Positions 1-21,190 of a DNA stretch of 64,000 nt are shown here, piece after piece. The notes beneath the pieces are model-generated. The model was not told the DNA's origin and did not search any database. It saw only the letters and a list, made by a program, of their open reading frames with translations. Source of the stretch: Elysia chlorotica (Eukaryota > Mollusca > Gastropoda > Plakobranchidae); the NCBI GenBank assembly GCA_003991915.1, contig RQTK01000022.1, positions 771,185 through 835,184 on the forward strand, read 5' to 3'. The position numbers and the translations under genes are program-made. The first letter of the stretch is position 1; each line of letters starts with the position of its first letter.

Positions 1-987
1 GTGCGGGGGTGAGGAACAGAGGGGGAGCGGAGGGGGGAAGGAAGAGAGATAGATAGAGAGAGAGAAAAAAAACACAACAACATACAAAGGAAAAGAAAAA
101 CAAAACATAACCCTCAGTTTTACAGTCACAACAGGACAGTAGGCCTGCGTTCGTCTCTTCCCCCAATATTGAAAAAAAAATGCAATAAAAAGAGGAAGAG
201 GGGGGAAAAGGGGGGGGGGGGGGCATAAAGAAAATTCACACACGGGGCCCTCTCAAGGTTTGCTCTGGCGGTCTGCATGTCTGTGTGTCCGTCCGTCTGT
301 CTGTCTGAGCTGACTAGCTGGCCCTCTGACTACACATGTACTGTTTTGTGACTCCAGCATGGTTGAGTATTTTGTGCGCCTGTGTTCGTGTGGATACGTG
401 TGAGAGAATCGGCCTTCAGTCTGCTTGTCTATCTGTCTGTTGGTCCGAATGCGCGCGGCGTCTGCTGAAAGTTCTGAAAGGCTGAAACCAGTCCGGCTAC
501 TGGAGCTCGCCCGGCTGAGGCCTGGCCTTGTCTAGTTGTCTGCCACGTCTGGCTGGCTGATGCTATTTCCCGTACTGTTCGGCTTTACAGTTCGAGTTAG
601 AGCAGACAGAGGCGTTAGCGCTAGTACAGGCCATAGATCTACAGCTACAACTAGACACCGCGACACAGTGATTTGGTGCCCGCCCTCCTGTCTGATGGGC
701 CCTGCCAACTGAGCACAGGCTACGTTCAGGGATTTAGTTTTACAATTCACATTCATTTTCGGGGCTGCGGGGTTAGCTTATTGGCTGGATGGATGGAGGG
801 CTGGCAGTCAATGAGGGACCCGGATTTAAAGCAGGAGCATCCACGTTCGAATGCAACTAGTGCCCAACATTATTATTTTCTTCCCTTTTTAGGCACATTT
901 TAACTATATTATGTATTTATAAAGTGTCATCTTCGGGTAACCGAAGGGATGTAATATGCAAATGCATATTAGTGTGTGTGTATTTAC

Positions 988-1041
<54 letters not shown>

Positions 1042-2117
1042 AAATAAAAAAAATGACACCATCTAATAAGCGCAGCGTAGTCGAGTGAACTGTTCTATCA
1101 ATGACCCTTTGTATCTGGTCCTCTCATGAGCTCATTAGCTTGGCGTAAGATATAAATCGAAAGACAAATCTACCATATTTAGAAAGTGAGATTAGAGCTA
1201 TACGTTTACATACAAAGGGGTTTTAAAGAAAAGTTAACTTCATGGGACCCGGATAATTTATTGACCTCAAACGTTGCAAAGATATTTGTACATGTAAAAT
1301 AACTTGGTCTGTCCAATAGTTTGTGTTAAACGAACATACCCTTTACTTGGAAATTACTTAATCGGATTCCACTATATGAGGATATGTGTAGAGTGGAATA
1401 GGAAAACCAAAAGCGTGTCTGAAAGCGATCGGTTTATCTGAGGCAACTTAGCGTGACAGTGTTCTGAAAAAAAAAAAAACCCGTTTGACTCGAATAACGA
1501 TTTGGTTGAGGTAAAGGATGTTTTTTTTTCTTCCAGGAAATTACATCTCAGCTTTCTGCAGAGCCCATTTTACATCTCGAAATAATAGATACTACTTTGA
1601 TCATAAATGCGAGATATTCTTAGCCTGTAATATTTTTAGAGCTTCATTGTACTAAAACGAATCACGGCGCGTAAAAAATCATAGAATACAGGCAATTATT
1701 ATAATAAAAACAAACTATGAAATAGACATATCTCTGTAGGAAAATTGAACATTACATTTCTGTATCCAAACCAAATGGAAATATCTACGGCATAGGGGTT
1801 AACTTTGTCTGCGAGAGGTGTATTACTTTATTACAAATCCTACTGTATCCCACGTTGCCAGGGTTAACTTAACATCAGGTTTTTCATTCAGAACGTACAC
1901 ATCCGAAACTATCCCCTGCAGGTTTGTGCCTTCTTGTTTCTTAACCGACCAAGAGTGCCTGCTCATGTTAGAGAGATATAGAGAGGGGGAGAGGGGGGGG
2001 GGGGGGGGGGGGAAGGAAAGAGAAAAAGTCCCCCCCCCCCCCCCCCTTTTTTTTCACTCTCCTTCTTATTCTGACAGTTTCTCTCTGTCTTTGTAACCGT
2101 CTCTCCTCCCTCTCTCC

Positions 2118-2163
<46 letters not shown>

Positions 2164-4700
2164 TTGTCTTTCCCTCTATCCATTCTCTCTCCCACCCGTG
2201 TTCGTATCTGCCTGTCTGTCTGTCTCTCTCTCTTTCATTCTCTCTCCCCCCACCCCCTCTCTATTTCTTTAACACAAGCAGGCACTCTTCGTCCGTTAAG
2301 AAACAAGAAGGCACAAACCTGCAGTGCAGACAGACAGACAGACAGACAGATAAAGATAATGAAAGACAGACAGACAGACAGGCACAGATCGGCTCAAGCA
2401 CCAGGGACTGGCTGATGAACTCAAAACCTGAGCAAAACGAAGCTGCATTCCTCCCTGACTTTTTTTTAGCTGCTCCCCAGTCCCGGACCCCGCTCTGTCT
2501 GTCTACTTGGTGCGATAGTATGCTGGCTTATGCGTTTGCCAATGCTGTTGGGGGGTGTTTCTCGCCTTCCAAGCCTCCATGTTAAGCCGTGATGAAGGAT
2601 GCCTTTGCTAGCTGAATCAGTCCGTCAGCTCACTTGTACAGTGTCCTATCTGTTGTCTAAAACACTATTAATCTTTAGTATTTTAGAAATGAGATAGTAC
2701 ATTCTACAGCTGAGGACTGGTGGTGAGTCCTTTCCGCTCTAAAGCTTGGATTTAAAGTCTGCATGGGTGTTTGTGTGGAAATTTTTTTGCTCTTTTTCTC
2801 CTCATCCTACACCCCCTCCTTATCTTTTTTCTTTTCTCTATGTCGTCTCTGTCTCATTTTTTCCTTTCTTCCATCTCTATTTCTCATAACTTCTTTCAAT
2901 ATCATTTTCATCGAAATATACCTGAACATATCTTCTGTCTATTCAAATGAATTTCCCTTTACCTGCTTTCACAGCTTTCATCCTTGTGTCGATTTTATAA
3001 AGATCTCCATCATTTGGTTTACATTGATTGGGTAAATCCAAATGCGCATGTGTTCATTGGGCAGTGTTGATGCTTCCGGATTTATTGGTTGTCTTTGGTG
3101 CGATTTGGATTTTCCCAATCAAGACAGCAAGTCACTTAGATAGACTTAGAAGCACCCTGGCCATGAACCTCCTCTTTCTTAAAAGAGCGTAGTGGTCTAG
3201 TTGTATAAACCGTGCTCTCTTTGAGTAGAACCGTGCAAGACGATTCGGTGCCGCTGGATCTACAAATCGAGGCCTCTAATCCCACAAAGTACAATCATTG
3301 TTGAACTATTTTCACTATAAAAAAAAGGCCTATGTTATTGCCGCTGTGGAAAAATACCTAAAAAATGACAATTCAGCTGCTGCTGCTGCTACTACTACCA
3401 CTACAACAACTAGTGACTCATGTTGTTTGGATTTTGATTTTGCTTCGCTATGGATTTGAAATTGTCAGAGACAAGTCTAAATTTGTGTTGCCTTTGCCCT
3501 TTTAATGTCCCTGATCGAAGTCTCAGTGGTCAAAGCATGATGTTAATAAGATATTTTCCACTTTCAACGCCAAGGACAAGCAGTGTAGTCGGTGGGTTCC
3601 ACCGATTGTTCTCCCTGTGGGTGGATTGGGTTAAAACACACTGCCCAAGGTCCAATGGTTCGCTGGGGGTGTCTCTACACCTGCCATCTAGGCGCGGCTA
3701 GCCACTCACGCTCCCCACCCATCCTGTTCCTTTACTTGTTTAACATGTCTTTGTTAGACTCTTTTTTTTAATCCTAAGATTTCACATTTTTTTCTCTCCG
3801 TTTCTCATTGTCTCTGTGTCTCACCCTCTCTCCGCCTCAGCTCTTTCTCCCTCCGTCCTACCTTGCTTCCTCTCTGTCTGTCTCTCTCTCTCTCCCTCTC
3901 TCTCTCTCTGATTCGCTGACCTTTCCCTTTCATTCCGTAGCTCTAACCAATGGGCTAGTGGCGCTCCCACGGTATTACTTTAATTATGAACTGCCGGGTC
4001 TGTCCACTTAACAATTTCCACATTCGTTTCGTTTCAGTGTGATCATTTTAAAGTACATTTTTTTTCCAAACCAAATGCACTCACAGGGTTTCCACGTGAT
4101 CCTGGAATCCTGCTTAAGTCCTGGAATTCCGGTTTAGATCCTGGATCCTAGAATGTCGTTGATTAGGGTTGGGAATCCTGGACTGTTACAACGTGCCAAG
4201 AATTGATTATCACAATCGTGACCAAAATAGGGGACGAGTTACTTAGTTTGACAAGAAGGCACTTCATTCTAAAAAGTGCCTAAAGTAGTTTAAATACAAA
4301 ATAGTGCTTCTTGTCCAGTTTGGACCCGAAATACGTCTCCTTATTTTATTGGCAGAACAGAAAGACAACCTCTTAATTGCAATCGAGTTAACGTTTTAAA
4401 TGCCATTAATATTGGTTCTAATTGAGTTTTTTTATATTTTTTATCGACAAATAATTATATGAATGTGGCTTTGATATTTCATGTAGATTAGAGAATAACA
4501 TTGAATGCCTAAAACTATTAGCGGTCCTCCTACTTTGATTATTATATTAGGACAACTTGTTCATGGTCTGTGTGAAAAAAAACCCACACACAATACCCTC
4601 TTGCACAATTAATTAAAAAAAAGGTTTTCATGGAATGTTTCAAAAACATATCTTTTCCCAAGACCAATGCTTATAAAAATTAATTTAAATTCATACATGA
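1..4700. other. Upstream non-coding sequence
   Basis: Moderately GC-rich to about 900, then AT-rich. It holds (GA)n at about 988-1036, poly-G at 1994-2012, poly-C at 2031-2046, (CT)n at about 2117-2161 and short GACA runs near 2325-2380. Short ORFs here are low complexity. A SINE-like fragment may lie at 3185-3300. I see no supported exon. An untranslated first exon could be here but cannot be recognised. Confidence 0.6.
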
Positions 4701-4821
4701 TTGCTTAGTTTATAAACTGTAGAGAAATGCGATTGTGCAGGTAATACTTCTTTTTTTTCAATTGTGGACTTTGGTATTGATCCTGTCTGCTTCGCATGTC
4801 ATTGTGATACCTGACAAGTTT

Positions 4822-4878
<57 letters not shown>

Positions 4879-5619
4879 AGGGGGAGGGAGGGGGAGAAAT
4901 GGAAAGAAGGGGAGGGATGGAGAGAGAGAGAGACAGAGAAAGATAATAAAAGAATAGAAGTGGTAATGAAAAATTAACGTAGTGCGCATGCGTGGACACA
5001 CAGAGGTGATTGCGGTCTCAGATAACCCCCAGAGTCGCCCAGCGGGAAGAGGCACCAAGGGTGGAGGGGTGAATGACTGTCGCATCACTCTGACAAGAGT
5101 ATAGATAGTTAGATTAATAGAAAGATATATAGATATAGGTAAGTAGATAAATGAATAGATATATAGATAGATTGGTAGGGAGGGAAAGAGGGAGGAATGA
5201 AAATATATTGCCCATAATTAGTCATGTATACATGTTTTGTGTTATTTAGCAGTTGGCGAAAGTGACAAGAGGGATACGGGAAGAAAAGAGAAGTGCGGGT
5301 TGGACCAAGGTCGTGTTTATTTACACACAATACTTTATAGGTTGATAATGGAGAGATTGTAAAATAAGAGTTGGGGGTTGAATTATGAAGCCAACTCAAG
5401 CACAGTTCAACATATCAGTCTCGTACCTGGAAAGGTTGATGCTAAGATAGGTAGACAGAGAAAAAGACAAAGAAATTATGGAGAAGGAGAGAGAAAGTGA
5501 GCATGGAAGACAGATTAGAGATTTTGAGCCAGAGATATAAAGTTAGAGATTATTCCTTTGCTCTCCATATTGCTGTAGGCCTGTTTCTGTTTTTGTAGAA
5601 AGAAAGAAAGAGAGAGAGA

Positions 5620-5677
<58 letters not shown>

Positions 5678-5795
5678 CAGACATATTGATAGATAAAAGT
5701 ATGTAAAGACGGACAAAATTGATAATGGTTGATAAATAGAGCTAGAGAGGTTCATAGAGACAGACCGAGAGGGAGAGAGAGCAAGAATGAGACAT

Positions 5796-5847
<52 letters not shown>

Positions 5848-7956
5848 ACTAGTTTTTTAGCCAAGTTCCCACTGTTCATGCTGCCTGTAATTCCTGACCG
5901 CCTCTTGCCCTCGCCCCACCGGCCCGCCCCCATACCTCCATCTCCCCGCCCGTCTCTTCCCTGAGCCCTCGGCCAGGCCAGCCAGCCCTCGATCAGCCCG
6001 CTCGCTACTCGCTAGACGTGCGGGATGTTTTTTTCACGGGCGAAACAGCCAACCCCAGACTACTCTTTTTTGACGTTCCCTCTCTCTCCCTCTCTTCCTC
6101 CCTCTCTGCTTGTCTATTGCCGATCTGGCTGCGGGCCCGCTAGTAGTAAAGTATGTGCGTGCGCCGTGAAGTCTTTTTCCTCGGCCTTTTAATTTTCCAT
6201 CTCTTATCCTTCACCTCTTCAATATCAGCTCTGTTTATTTTGGTTTGTTTCTTTTTTCTACCTTTTATGCTTTTGTGTTTTTATCACCTTCAATGGAGAG
6301 AGATAGTCGCCGTTTGTTCTTTTCTCTTAAGACATGTGCATACGCTTAGCTTGTTTGGCTGGCCTAGGCCTAACGTTACAGACCCGGCGTTCATCGTTTC
6401 TTTTAGTTTTTAAAAGTCCGAATTTTATGTGCTGCGAGGAATGATTCGTTTTTATGGCCGGAAAATGGATTTCAGTTTTTTATTGTTTAAAAGCCGACTT
6501 CCCACGCTGTGATTGATAAGGAAATTAGGAGGAAATGTTTTTCCATGGATATTATGATTGGCATGTTGTGGCGGAGAAAACGATCTCGTGGAAAACATAA
6601 AAATACAGTCTTTGCCCTAATCTGGATGTGTGAATCATAAGGATGTTTATTTGTAAGGCGTGTTGTTTATAAGGAAAAGAAAAAAAAAAGAAAGAAATAG
6701 CCCTTGGGTTCTAAAGTTAGTTTCATAATTTTTCCCCCACCTTAACCCATATTCTTTATTTTCCATGTTTAGGCCACTCCATGCTTTGATTTCCAGCGTT
6801 TTTTTTTTTCATGTGATCTTTGATTAATTTTTAATTGGATAGATCTAATATTTCTTATTTTCAAGTTCGACCAATAATTATGCAGATTAAACGTATCGAG
6901 AATCTTGTCTCTATATAATACATATTTCGATTTTGCTACTTAAAGATTTAGGTCTGGTTTGTGTCTGTTAGTACTTCGCCCCCTCCCTTTCCGCGCGCTT
7001 AATTTGAACATTTTAAAACGCCCTTACACTTACAGAGAGGAATATTGATTATTCGGTTATTTTAGATAATATGCCACCTATATCGTCTGGAAATGATTAA
7101 TTAATTGCGTTACCTATTACTTTTAAAACTTACACATAGAGTTCCTCGTTTTAGAAAGGCTAAGCAATAACCATAGAGATACCAAATTCCTCATCTTAAC
7201 CGCCGAGGACATAATAATCCAATGAGTGAGTCGACAGATTAAGCACAATAAATTGATGACGATTTATAACAGAAAACAAAGCTGAGGAATAAGTTAATTT
7301 CTGCCGCAAAGCTCTTTTCAAGTGATAAATGTTAATTCCAGGTACACTAAGAATGATCTAGATAATAATGTAGGCAAAGACTAAGTTAGATTTTTGGATC
7401 TAGATACGAGTACATTAGAGGAAAAAAGTAAAAGGGGAAAAACGTAGAAACCAAAATCAACTCTTTACAATAATATTATGTTTCAGGAATTTAAGGCATC
7501 CTGGGAAAGTAACTAACTTTACTGACAGTTGGATCGAGATATTATTATATGAAAACTTACCGCTGTCTGGCCAATGAACAAAACAACTGATGTCAGCTAG
7601 TCTGCATCTATAGAACTATCTAGTCGATATCTAGATCGATTATAACACTAAGTTCTACTGGTGATTATGTTCTGGCGGTCTGATGTACAGGACGTTTGAG
7701 TGCAGATTAGATCTGTCCAGCACACAAGGGGAACACACCAAGTAAGTAAACCTGTAGGTGTATTGAGTGATTTTTGTAACAATATAATTAAGAAATATTA
7801 ATTCCCTCCTCCACTGTAGATATGGATACATATTACAATACAGATGTGTGCACTAAAAACGATCTCAATCTAGATCTCGATACGGTGAAAAATCAATCTA
7901 AACCAGATCACAGTGCTCTTTAACCGCCAGCCGCACCCCCCTCTCCCCCCTCTCTC

Positions 7957-8009
<53 letters not shown>

Positions 8010-8150
8010 GAACTCACTTTTCTCTCTCTCTCTCTCTCTCCCCCCCATTTTCCCCCGTTTCCCCCTCCCCCCTCCCCCCTCTCTCCCCCCCCCCCCCCCC
8101 CCATTTCTCTTCTCTTTCACTACTTTGGACTGTCAGCCTGCCAAAAAACA
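4701..8150. other. Non-coding, microsatellite-rich
   Basis: (GA)n at 4827-4875, 5610-5671 and 5800-5843; (CT)n at 7958-8003 and 8020-8040, then poly-C near 8085-8102. A GC-rich patch (5880-6010) lies right after a GA tract. The rest is AT-rich with no supported ORF. Confidence 0.6.
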
Positions 8151-8984
8151 AAAAACCAACAACAAACAAAACAACACAATCCATCACTAGTGTTAGTAAA
8201 ACACAACTGAGGTTGAAAATGCACTCGTCAAGCTTACTACAGTACTGGGGCTAAGTGTAGGGGATTATAATGGTTGCTGTCTGCCTGCAATGACAAGGTC
8301 TGTGTGACTGTCTGACTGCAGCGAGTCTCTGATCGTGTCAACTGCATTCAAAATTACTATAGAAATCTATGGTCGTAAGTACAAAGTTGTGGTAAGCGTG
8401 GGTTTGTCGTGAGATATAACAATAAGCTACCACGACACTGTACTTACGTAGATATAAAGAAATGAAGACTACATTATCTTGCTTTGTTTTTGTTCTTCTC
8501 CTCATCTACATCTTACTGACGTTGGCAAACATTCAAAGTTCGAATCTGGTGACCCTGGTGAACTCTACCTCCTCGACAGGTTTTGTTCTGGGCAGTGTAG
8601 CTTCTCCAGAAGTACTTCAGTAGATCTAAGTGTTGTGGTTTTGAACCAGATTTGGTGACTGAGTCTTGAGTAACTAGGGCAGTGTTCTATAGGATGGGAT
8701 CGGCTTTGCATCTTCATAATTCTATGTAATTAATCTCCACACCTATGTGAACTGCATCTGCACAGGGCTAACACTCAAGAGTTCTAATTGTAACAGGAAA
8801 ACGACGTTATGCCAGCTCAATTAAAGGTGCTAATTTGATTTGTATCAATTTAGTCCCCTGATTTTCAGCCCTTGTTTCTTAACCTTCCACGGGAATTCCT
8901 ACTCGTTTGGGGTGTGTGTGTGTGTGTGTGGGGGGGGGGTAATAATATTAGTTATTGCTATTATTATTTTTTTTAATTTTGTTT

Positions 8985-9090
8985 CACGCCCGACTAGGTC
9001 TCCCGAAATATCTCAAAGGGAGCGGGAGGAACCCGTTGAGATTCGAACCTTGGTCCTACTGCTCATCAGCACTTAGTTCTGAGCTATCAA
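8985..9090 (-). mobile_element. tRNA-like SINE head
   Basis: On the - strand GGTTCGAATCTC (B box) follows GATAGCTCAGAACTAAGTGC (A-box region), then a C/T-rich body. It is not a complete cloverleaf, so a SINE head is more likely than a tRNA gene. Confidence 0.4.
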
Positions 9091-9334
9091 GTTATGAAGT
9101 TATAAATTTCATCGGAACAATGTTGCAATGGCGGATTATCGAATAAAGAATAAATGTATAATGTATGGTAACAATGCTTTATTTAGTATTAGCAAAACAA
9201 AATGAAAATTGCGACTTTACTGCCTGTTTCTTCATGCACATGGTAACATGGTATTTTGTAACGTCTCCTTTTGCTTAGACCAGTCCATTTTTTAAATTAC
9301 TTTGCCTCGCATGCTCGCACTCGCAGCTTTTTTT

Positions 9335-9580
9335 ATCTGGGGGAGGGTAGAGCATTGGTCTTTCAATCGGAGGGAGATTCCAGGTTCGAATCCCACGATC
9401 GGTTTAACACGATTGTATATTTCCTTGCTCGTCCTCAACTGGTTAGGCCGGTGGCGGTACAATCACATAGACATGCTGTTCCCGCTTTTTCTGTATGACA
9501 GCACGAAAGATTGTCAGACATTAGTCATGGGATCCGTTCGCAAAATGGGACGTTGGACGCTTAGCAACAAAGAAATGAAC
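9335..9580 (+). mobile_element. Diverged SINE copy
   Basis: A tRNA-like head contains GAGGGTAGAGCATTGGTC and a B-box-like GGTTCGAATCC. A mutated family core follows (CAACTGGTTAGGCCGGTG, GTATGACAGCACGAAAGATTG). The weak ORFs across it are chance. Confidence 0.65.
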
Positions 9581-10449
9581 AAAGCCTTTTTTAAGTGAAT
9601 GATTTTCCCAGATGAATACTAATTTTTTAGTTCAATGACAAAGCATTCTGCATACGCTTTCACGCCATTCTTTTAATATCATTCCAGTCACACATTGTAA
9701 AAATATTACCTGCATATTCCATCTTTTATTCGTTTGATGGGAAATCGTTTTAATGTATAGAATTTATTCGGAGGAACAGAACGCTGTTTCGCTGTACAGA
9801 GTATAGTGAAACCTACAGTGTCTTAACGAGACAGACTCTTCTGAGTATACTGTCTCGCACTATTGTAATAGTTATATCACCACGACACGCGCGGATTTCA
9901 TCTAGATCTATCTCCGCACGTCACTATCTGGCTTTCTGGTGTCAGCCCTTCTCTGGTCTACTCAGTTTCCCAGTCACTGGGACTCAGTGACATGCAGAGC
10001 AGAGGACACGGGACTCGTTCTGTACCGACAACAAAAAAGAAGCTTGTAAGAAAAGTCTCCGTGCGCCTGTGTGTCGATGCGTGCTGCCCTTTCACAAGCT
10101 GATGTGGGCCAAGGTAGATAGGGGACTGACTGCATGCAGGCGTTGGGCCTTCCCGTTCCATACACTGAAGTACAGACTGTACAGTGTGTGGCATTAACAC
10201 TTTAACAGTGGGCTGCCCGCAAGGCCGTGACCTGAAACGGGTCACGAATTGTGTCTTTCCTAACTGATCCAGCTCTAACGGCTGCTCTTTGTCTCCGCTG
10301 TTAACGTGGACCACAGGATCGGAGACAGCCCCATAGACTTGGCAGCTCACTTGTCCATTAATACTTAGGGTTGTCCAGGAGGAGGTGCGCAGTTTGAATC
10401 TCAGCTGATGCCCCCTCCCCAGTGTAGGATTCGCTTTGTTGTTTTATCG

Positions 10450-10590
10450 TTTGGTCTATATAGGCCATATTGTGAACGAGGCTCAGGTCTAAAGTCTGAC
10501 ATTTTCATGTGCTGGCAGTGCAGGGAGATCTGAACTCCTGTCTCAGCAGATCACTTGCTGACATCTACCCATCTAGTACGAGTATAGGGT
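10450..10590 (-). mobile_element. SINE fragment, opposite orientation
   Basis: TCTATATAGGCCATATTGTG, GTCTGACATTTTCATGTGCTG and ACTCCTGTCTCAGC match the reverse complement of the SINE 3' half. Confidence 0.6.
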
Positions 10591-11659
10591 TCTTGGGAAA
10601 ACAGAGGATGTAAAACCAATCAGAGAGTAAATCGCCATGTCTGGTATACGAGCTGTGGAGGTAGCTGTTCGGTAATCTCATTGTCAGCTATGGCTGATTT
10701 ATCGACTGTTCTATCTGCCGTCTTTTTTTTCTTTTTGCGTGATCTATAAAGTGTTATGTCTTCATGGTATCTCGAAGAATCCGTAACGGAGGCGGGGATG
10801 GGGGCGGTCTCAGCTGAGATTTAAACCTCGACCGTCCTGCTCGTCATGCAACAATCCAGATTGCTACCGACTGAACCATCTGCTGTCTATTTATGAGATG
10901 AATTATTATTTCCAATTCGAAAAACTCTAATAATAATTATACGATCATCGCCCGTCCCCATGGTAAGAACATATTCCTTGGAACTTGATGAGTTCAGGAA
11001 CCCAGAGAGTGGAGGGGATGAGAGTGAGTGAGAACGAGACAGATGTTTGTTTTGGCAACTTGTGTCAAACTCCGACACGGCCAGCCGCTATTTGCCCCCT
11101 TAGTTCTTTCAACACTCACGCGGCGGTTCAGGGGAGGATGCTCCGGGCTGCGGGTGAGGAGCCGCTCGCTACCTTCCTGGTGATTAGACGTGCCAGAGGA
11201 GGAGTGTGGTGGAACACAAACCGAAACTTGCAGGCTTCTTCAGCACTAACATGAACAGTTTAATTGGATTGGCAAACGAAGCAGTAAACCGTTATTTTTA
11301 TCCCACCTTATTTATGTCTCAGCCCAAGGTGAGTGCTCGAGCGATCATAATCTCCGCTTTAAAAATACAACCAGATGCATCTGTTGGCGTTATCTTTGCT
11401 AGCGGGTTGTGGTGCGAGGTGCAGTCATGACGTCATCATACACGATAGAACCAGCGAGCCGTAGCTGTGAGCCTATAACGGAAGGGAACCTGAGTCGAGT
11501 GTTTTAAACCACAGCTAGACATGCTTGTGAGCAACGCTGGGAACCATGCACGTCACGGTTAAGGTGCATTCAACTTTTCTCCTCTTCTTGCGCTCCTCAA
11601 GCTTTGTTCGGAAAAAAAAAAAAAAACTTCTCTCCTAGTTTTACGTATCCTATGTCGTA

Positions 11660-11805
11660 AAAAAAAGTCGGGACACCAGATAACACCGACGCCGACCCAA
11701 CCAATAGAATAAATGCTTGGCCGCCAAATCGACGCTCGAACCACGGACCTCTTGCATTCGAAGCATATGCTCTACTCCAATACTACCGCGCCACCTAAGC
11801 GTTCC
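11660..11805 (-). mobile_element. SINE 5' half, opposite orientation
   Basis: The reverse complement reads GGTGGCGCGGTAGTATTGG, a tRNA-like head with GGTTCGAGC, then CTATTGGTTGGGTCGGCGTC, matching the family head and core. Confidence 0.6.
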
Positions 11806-12470
11806 TCGATCAAGCAGTCCAGATTTGTTCGGTGTACTCGGTAGTGAGGAGGCGATCGTCTAGGTTTCCCCGCAGCTTTTGGATCGTTGTTGCTGGGTTT
11901 GATGTGACCACAAATATCCCGCTCAAACTATTGGTTTTCTTCATTCTTGCGAAAAGTAACGAAGCGTGTGCTGTGAGGGGCCACATCCTCACGTCACGGT
12001 ATTAGTAATACTATTGCTGATTGCAGTGATTTTGCGGTGAATAAAGGGATATTTGCGTAAAAAAAAAAAAAAGGAAGAGGGGATGCGGATTTGTTTTTGT
12101 TTGTTTGTTGTTGTTGTTTTTTTAAACAGAGGTCGCCTTAGATAAGCAACAATCAGTGATCAGTGTTAAAGACTAAGAGTGTTGTTGACTGGCGTCTCTA
12201 GAGCGGAGGAGAAATGGTTTTAGCTGTATGGGTATGGAGTAAAGCGGGTACCTCCACAAAATTACTGCATGCGCTATCAAGGCGGATCCATGTAGATAAA
12301 GTCTATCTTTTTTAATTTATTTAGTTTTAGAACAGTCGATCATTCTGGACACAGAAGTTTGTAATAATTTGAGGGGAAAGTATGAAGTCAAGACCTTTTG
12401 ACTTTTTGCTATGCTCTCTTTCTTCCTCCCCCCCCCCTCTCTCTCTCTCCTCTCTCCCTCCCTCCCTCCA

Positions 12471-12510
<40 letters not shown>

Positions 12511-12519
12511 ATCCCCCCC

Positions 12520-12572
<53 letters not shown>

Positions 12573-12937
12573 TTACACTAAAATTAAGTTGCGCTTGATT
12601 ATTTTTAATTATTATTTACTTCCAACTTCAGTTAGAAAATAAACAGGAAGCAAAAAAACAAAAAAAACAACTCAGAATGTTTCCCCTTCACAGGTAAACT
12701 AAGCTTTAGGCTTCACGTAGATTTTGATGAAATTGAAAAAAAAAAGTAACTCAATATTTTAGATTAAAATATTTTTCACCCTCCAAATGTCCTTGAACCG
12801 TTCGAATGGACATTTCTAGCCCAGGGCAGAGTCATTAGTCTTGATTCATTTTGATTCATAGTCATCTTCGCCTTTCCTCAATTACCCTTTGTGAGTTAGT
12901 TTTTCAATAATTTTATGTCGACAGGTCGGTCTGCCTG

Positions 12938-12991
<54 letters not shown>

Positions 12992-13411
12992 TCTCTCTCT
13001 CTCTTATGATTCCTATATTGCTGCGGGCGAAAATATAAAGCATGTTCGTATTAGTTTCCCCACAAAATGTGATTTATTTTACATATCCTAAAAGTCTACT
13101 ATAGCAACAAATAAACGAAAAACAAGTCATGTAACCCTTTTTTGCGTTTGATTGTTTTGTGTAAATATTGAATCGCGCTGGGAAGAATTGTACCGTTCTA
13201 AAGTAATTTCCGTTTTTTTCTTATCGTTATAACTATTTTACTTTATTTTTATATGTTTCATATCTTATAAAAAAATTCTTGACGCACATATTATGTACAA
13301 TATCTCAAAACCGTTGGGCGTTGCTTAAATTTTACTGCCTTCTCCAGTCGAGGACTGATGAAAATGATAGATATAATGATGCATATATAGATAGGTATAG
13401 AGGCAAGAAAT

Positions 13412-13475
<64 letters not shown>

Positions 13476-15050
13476 GAGAGAGGGGGAGGGGGGGGGGTCC
13501 AATTCAACAGTTTGGATCTGCAACTCTATATCACATGATCATGGAGAAGAAAAAGAGGAGAATACCACCTGCTCCTGTACCAATTAGTTGAAGCGGAGAA
13601 AAAACAAACAAAAAACAAAACAAACTTGTAGCATGCCAAACAATCATGCGAGAAAAATGTAACGCCCATTGCATTAGAGAAGGAAAAAAAGAAGAAGCCC
13701 ACAAAAGCGTTGCGTGCACCTCTTGTACTCGCATAATGAGATCACTCATGCTGACTACGCCTGAAGCATCTTCCCTGAAGACTTTGGAGTGGGTTCTGTT
13801 GTTTGTTTTTTTTTAACAGGAGCTGAGCTCATTCATTCATAACTTTTTGAAATGTGACCCCTTTCTGCCTCAGTGTTCTACCCTGTCATCCAAGTGGGCC
13901 TGTCTCAAGACCTGTAGGATTACAGGATATATAATTTTATATTGTGTGTGCGTGTGTGTTTGTGTATGTGTTAGCATCATTATATTGTGCAAGTGGCATG
14001 CAAATTGTAATATGACGTCGTGGAAGATAGAAGAATCCAAATACCAAGACTCTATTACAACTGTTGAGCCTCTTTGTTAAACTAAATAATATGCGAATCA
14101 GATAACAACCTGTGACTCGTCAAATAGAGTGCATGTAAAGATAACCCGCCAAGGGTGAAAGAAGAAAAAAAAAGGTTCCACAACCACCGCCAACTGCAAG
14201 AAGTTTGTGAGATTTAATTTACGTGTATGCTGCACTGGTTTACGAGTTAATGCGGATTAATAATCTTTTTCAGGGCAGAAAAGCTGTTATCGTTGCGTAA
14301 TTTCTGCATTCTCAGATTTGCGGGCATTATTAAGCTTAAGTCAGTCTTGTCTGTATTGACTGCATCGGATAACACGTCTCCCAGGTCTTACTAAAAATAA
14401 CGGGGCAGTAATATTACCACCAGAGCCAGTATGTGGTCGCGATTGAGAAAGGAGGGAAGGGGGGCTAGAGTGACAAGCATGAGGTATGGTGTTCGAATCT
14501 CAGCTGGTGCATCCGAATTGGATTCTCCTGGAAAACTAGGGGATGTAAAATCTGACCAAAATTATCTATTTAGTATTATTGTTCAAAAATCGGGCCCCTT
14601 TTACTCTCTCAATTACCTACTGTTATTTCTGATGTGTCTGCAATGGCCTTTGTAATCAGGCAAAACTCTACAAAATTGCTTTCTTCTCATAGTACTAGTT
14701 GATTAAAAAAAAAAATCATAGTTATTATGTAGGCCATATATATATTTATTTCTATTTGTTTTTCTTTGTGACCATCTTTATTAAGAATGATCAAAATGTG
14801 TTACCCAACCTGCCGCAAAATTTGGGCGATGAAAGATTTTAAAACTGCTGTATCAGGTGGGCTCAACTTTGCAAATCTAAAAAGCCACCCAATTTGTTAA
14901 TTCATCACCACGGTTATCCCTGAATAGATCAAACATAATTTGATTCATTAGAGCAATTTGTTTTTGTTTTCTAATTGATTTTCTTAACACTCACGGAATT
15001 AATGTAAATGTGTCGAAATTTTGACTGAAATAATTTCTCGTTCTGTCTAT

Positions 15051-21190
<6,140 letters not shown>

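Larger units (their letters stand above)
8151..15050. other. Non-coding with scattered SINE pieces and (CT)n
   Basis: Besides the listed SINE copies it holds (CT)n at 12470-12568 and 12942-13004 and (GA)n at 13410-13467. A degenerate tRNA-like stretch (- strand) lies at 10795-10890. No exon is supported. Confidence 0.6.

Noticed and set aside
8985..9090. True tRNA gene at this and other B-box matches
   Set aside because: Only A/B-box-like segments are present. Paired acceptor stems and a full cloverleaf are not visible, and several are attached to the SINE core.
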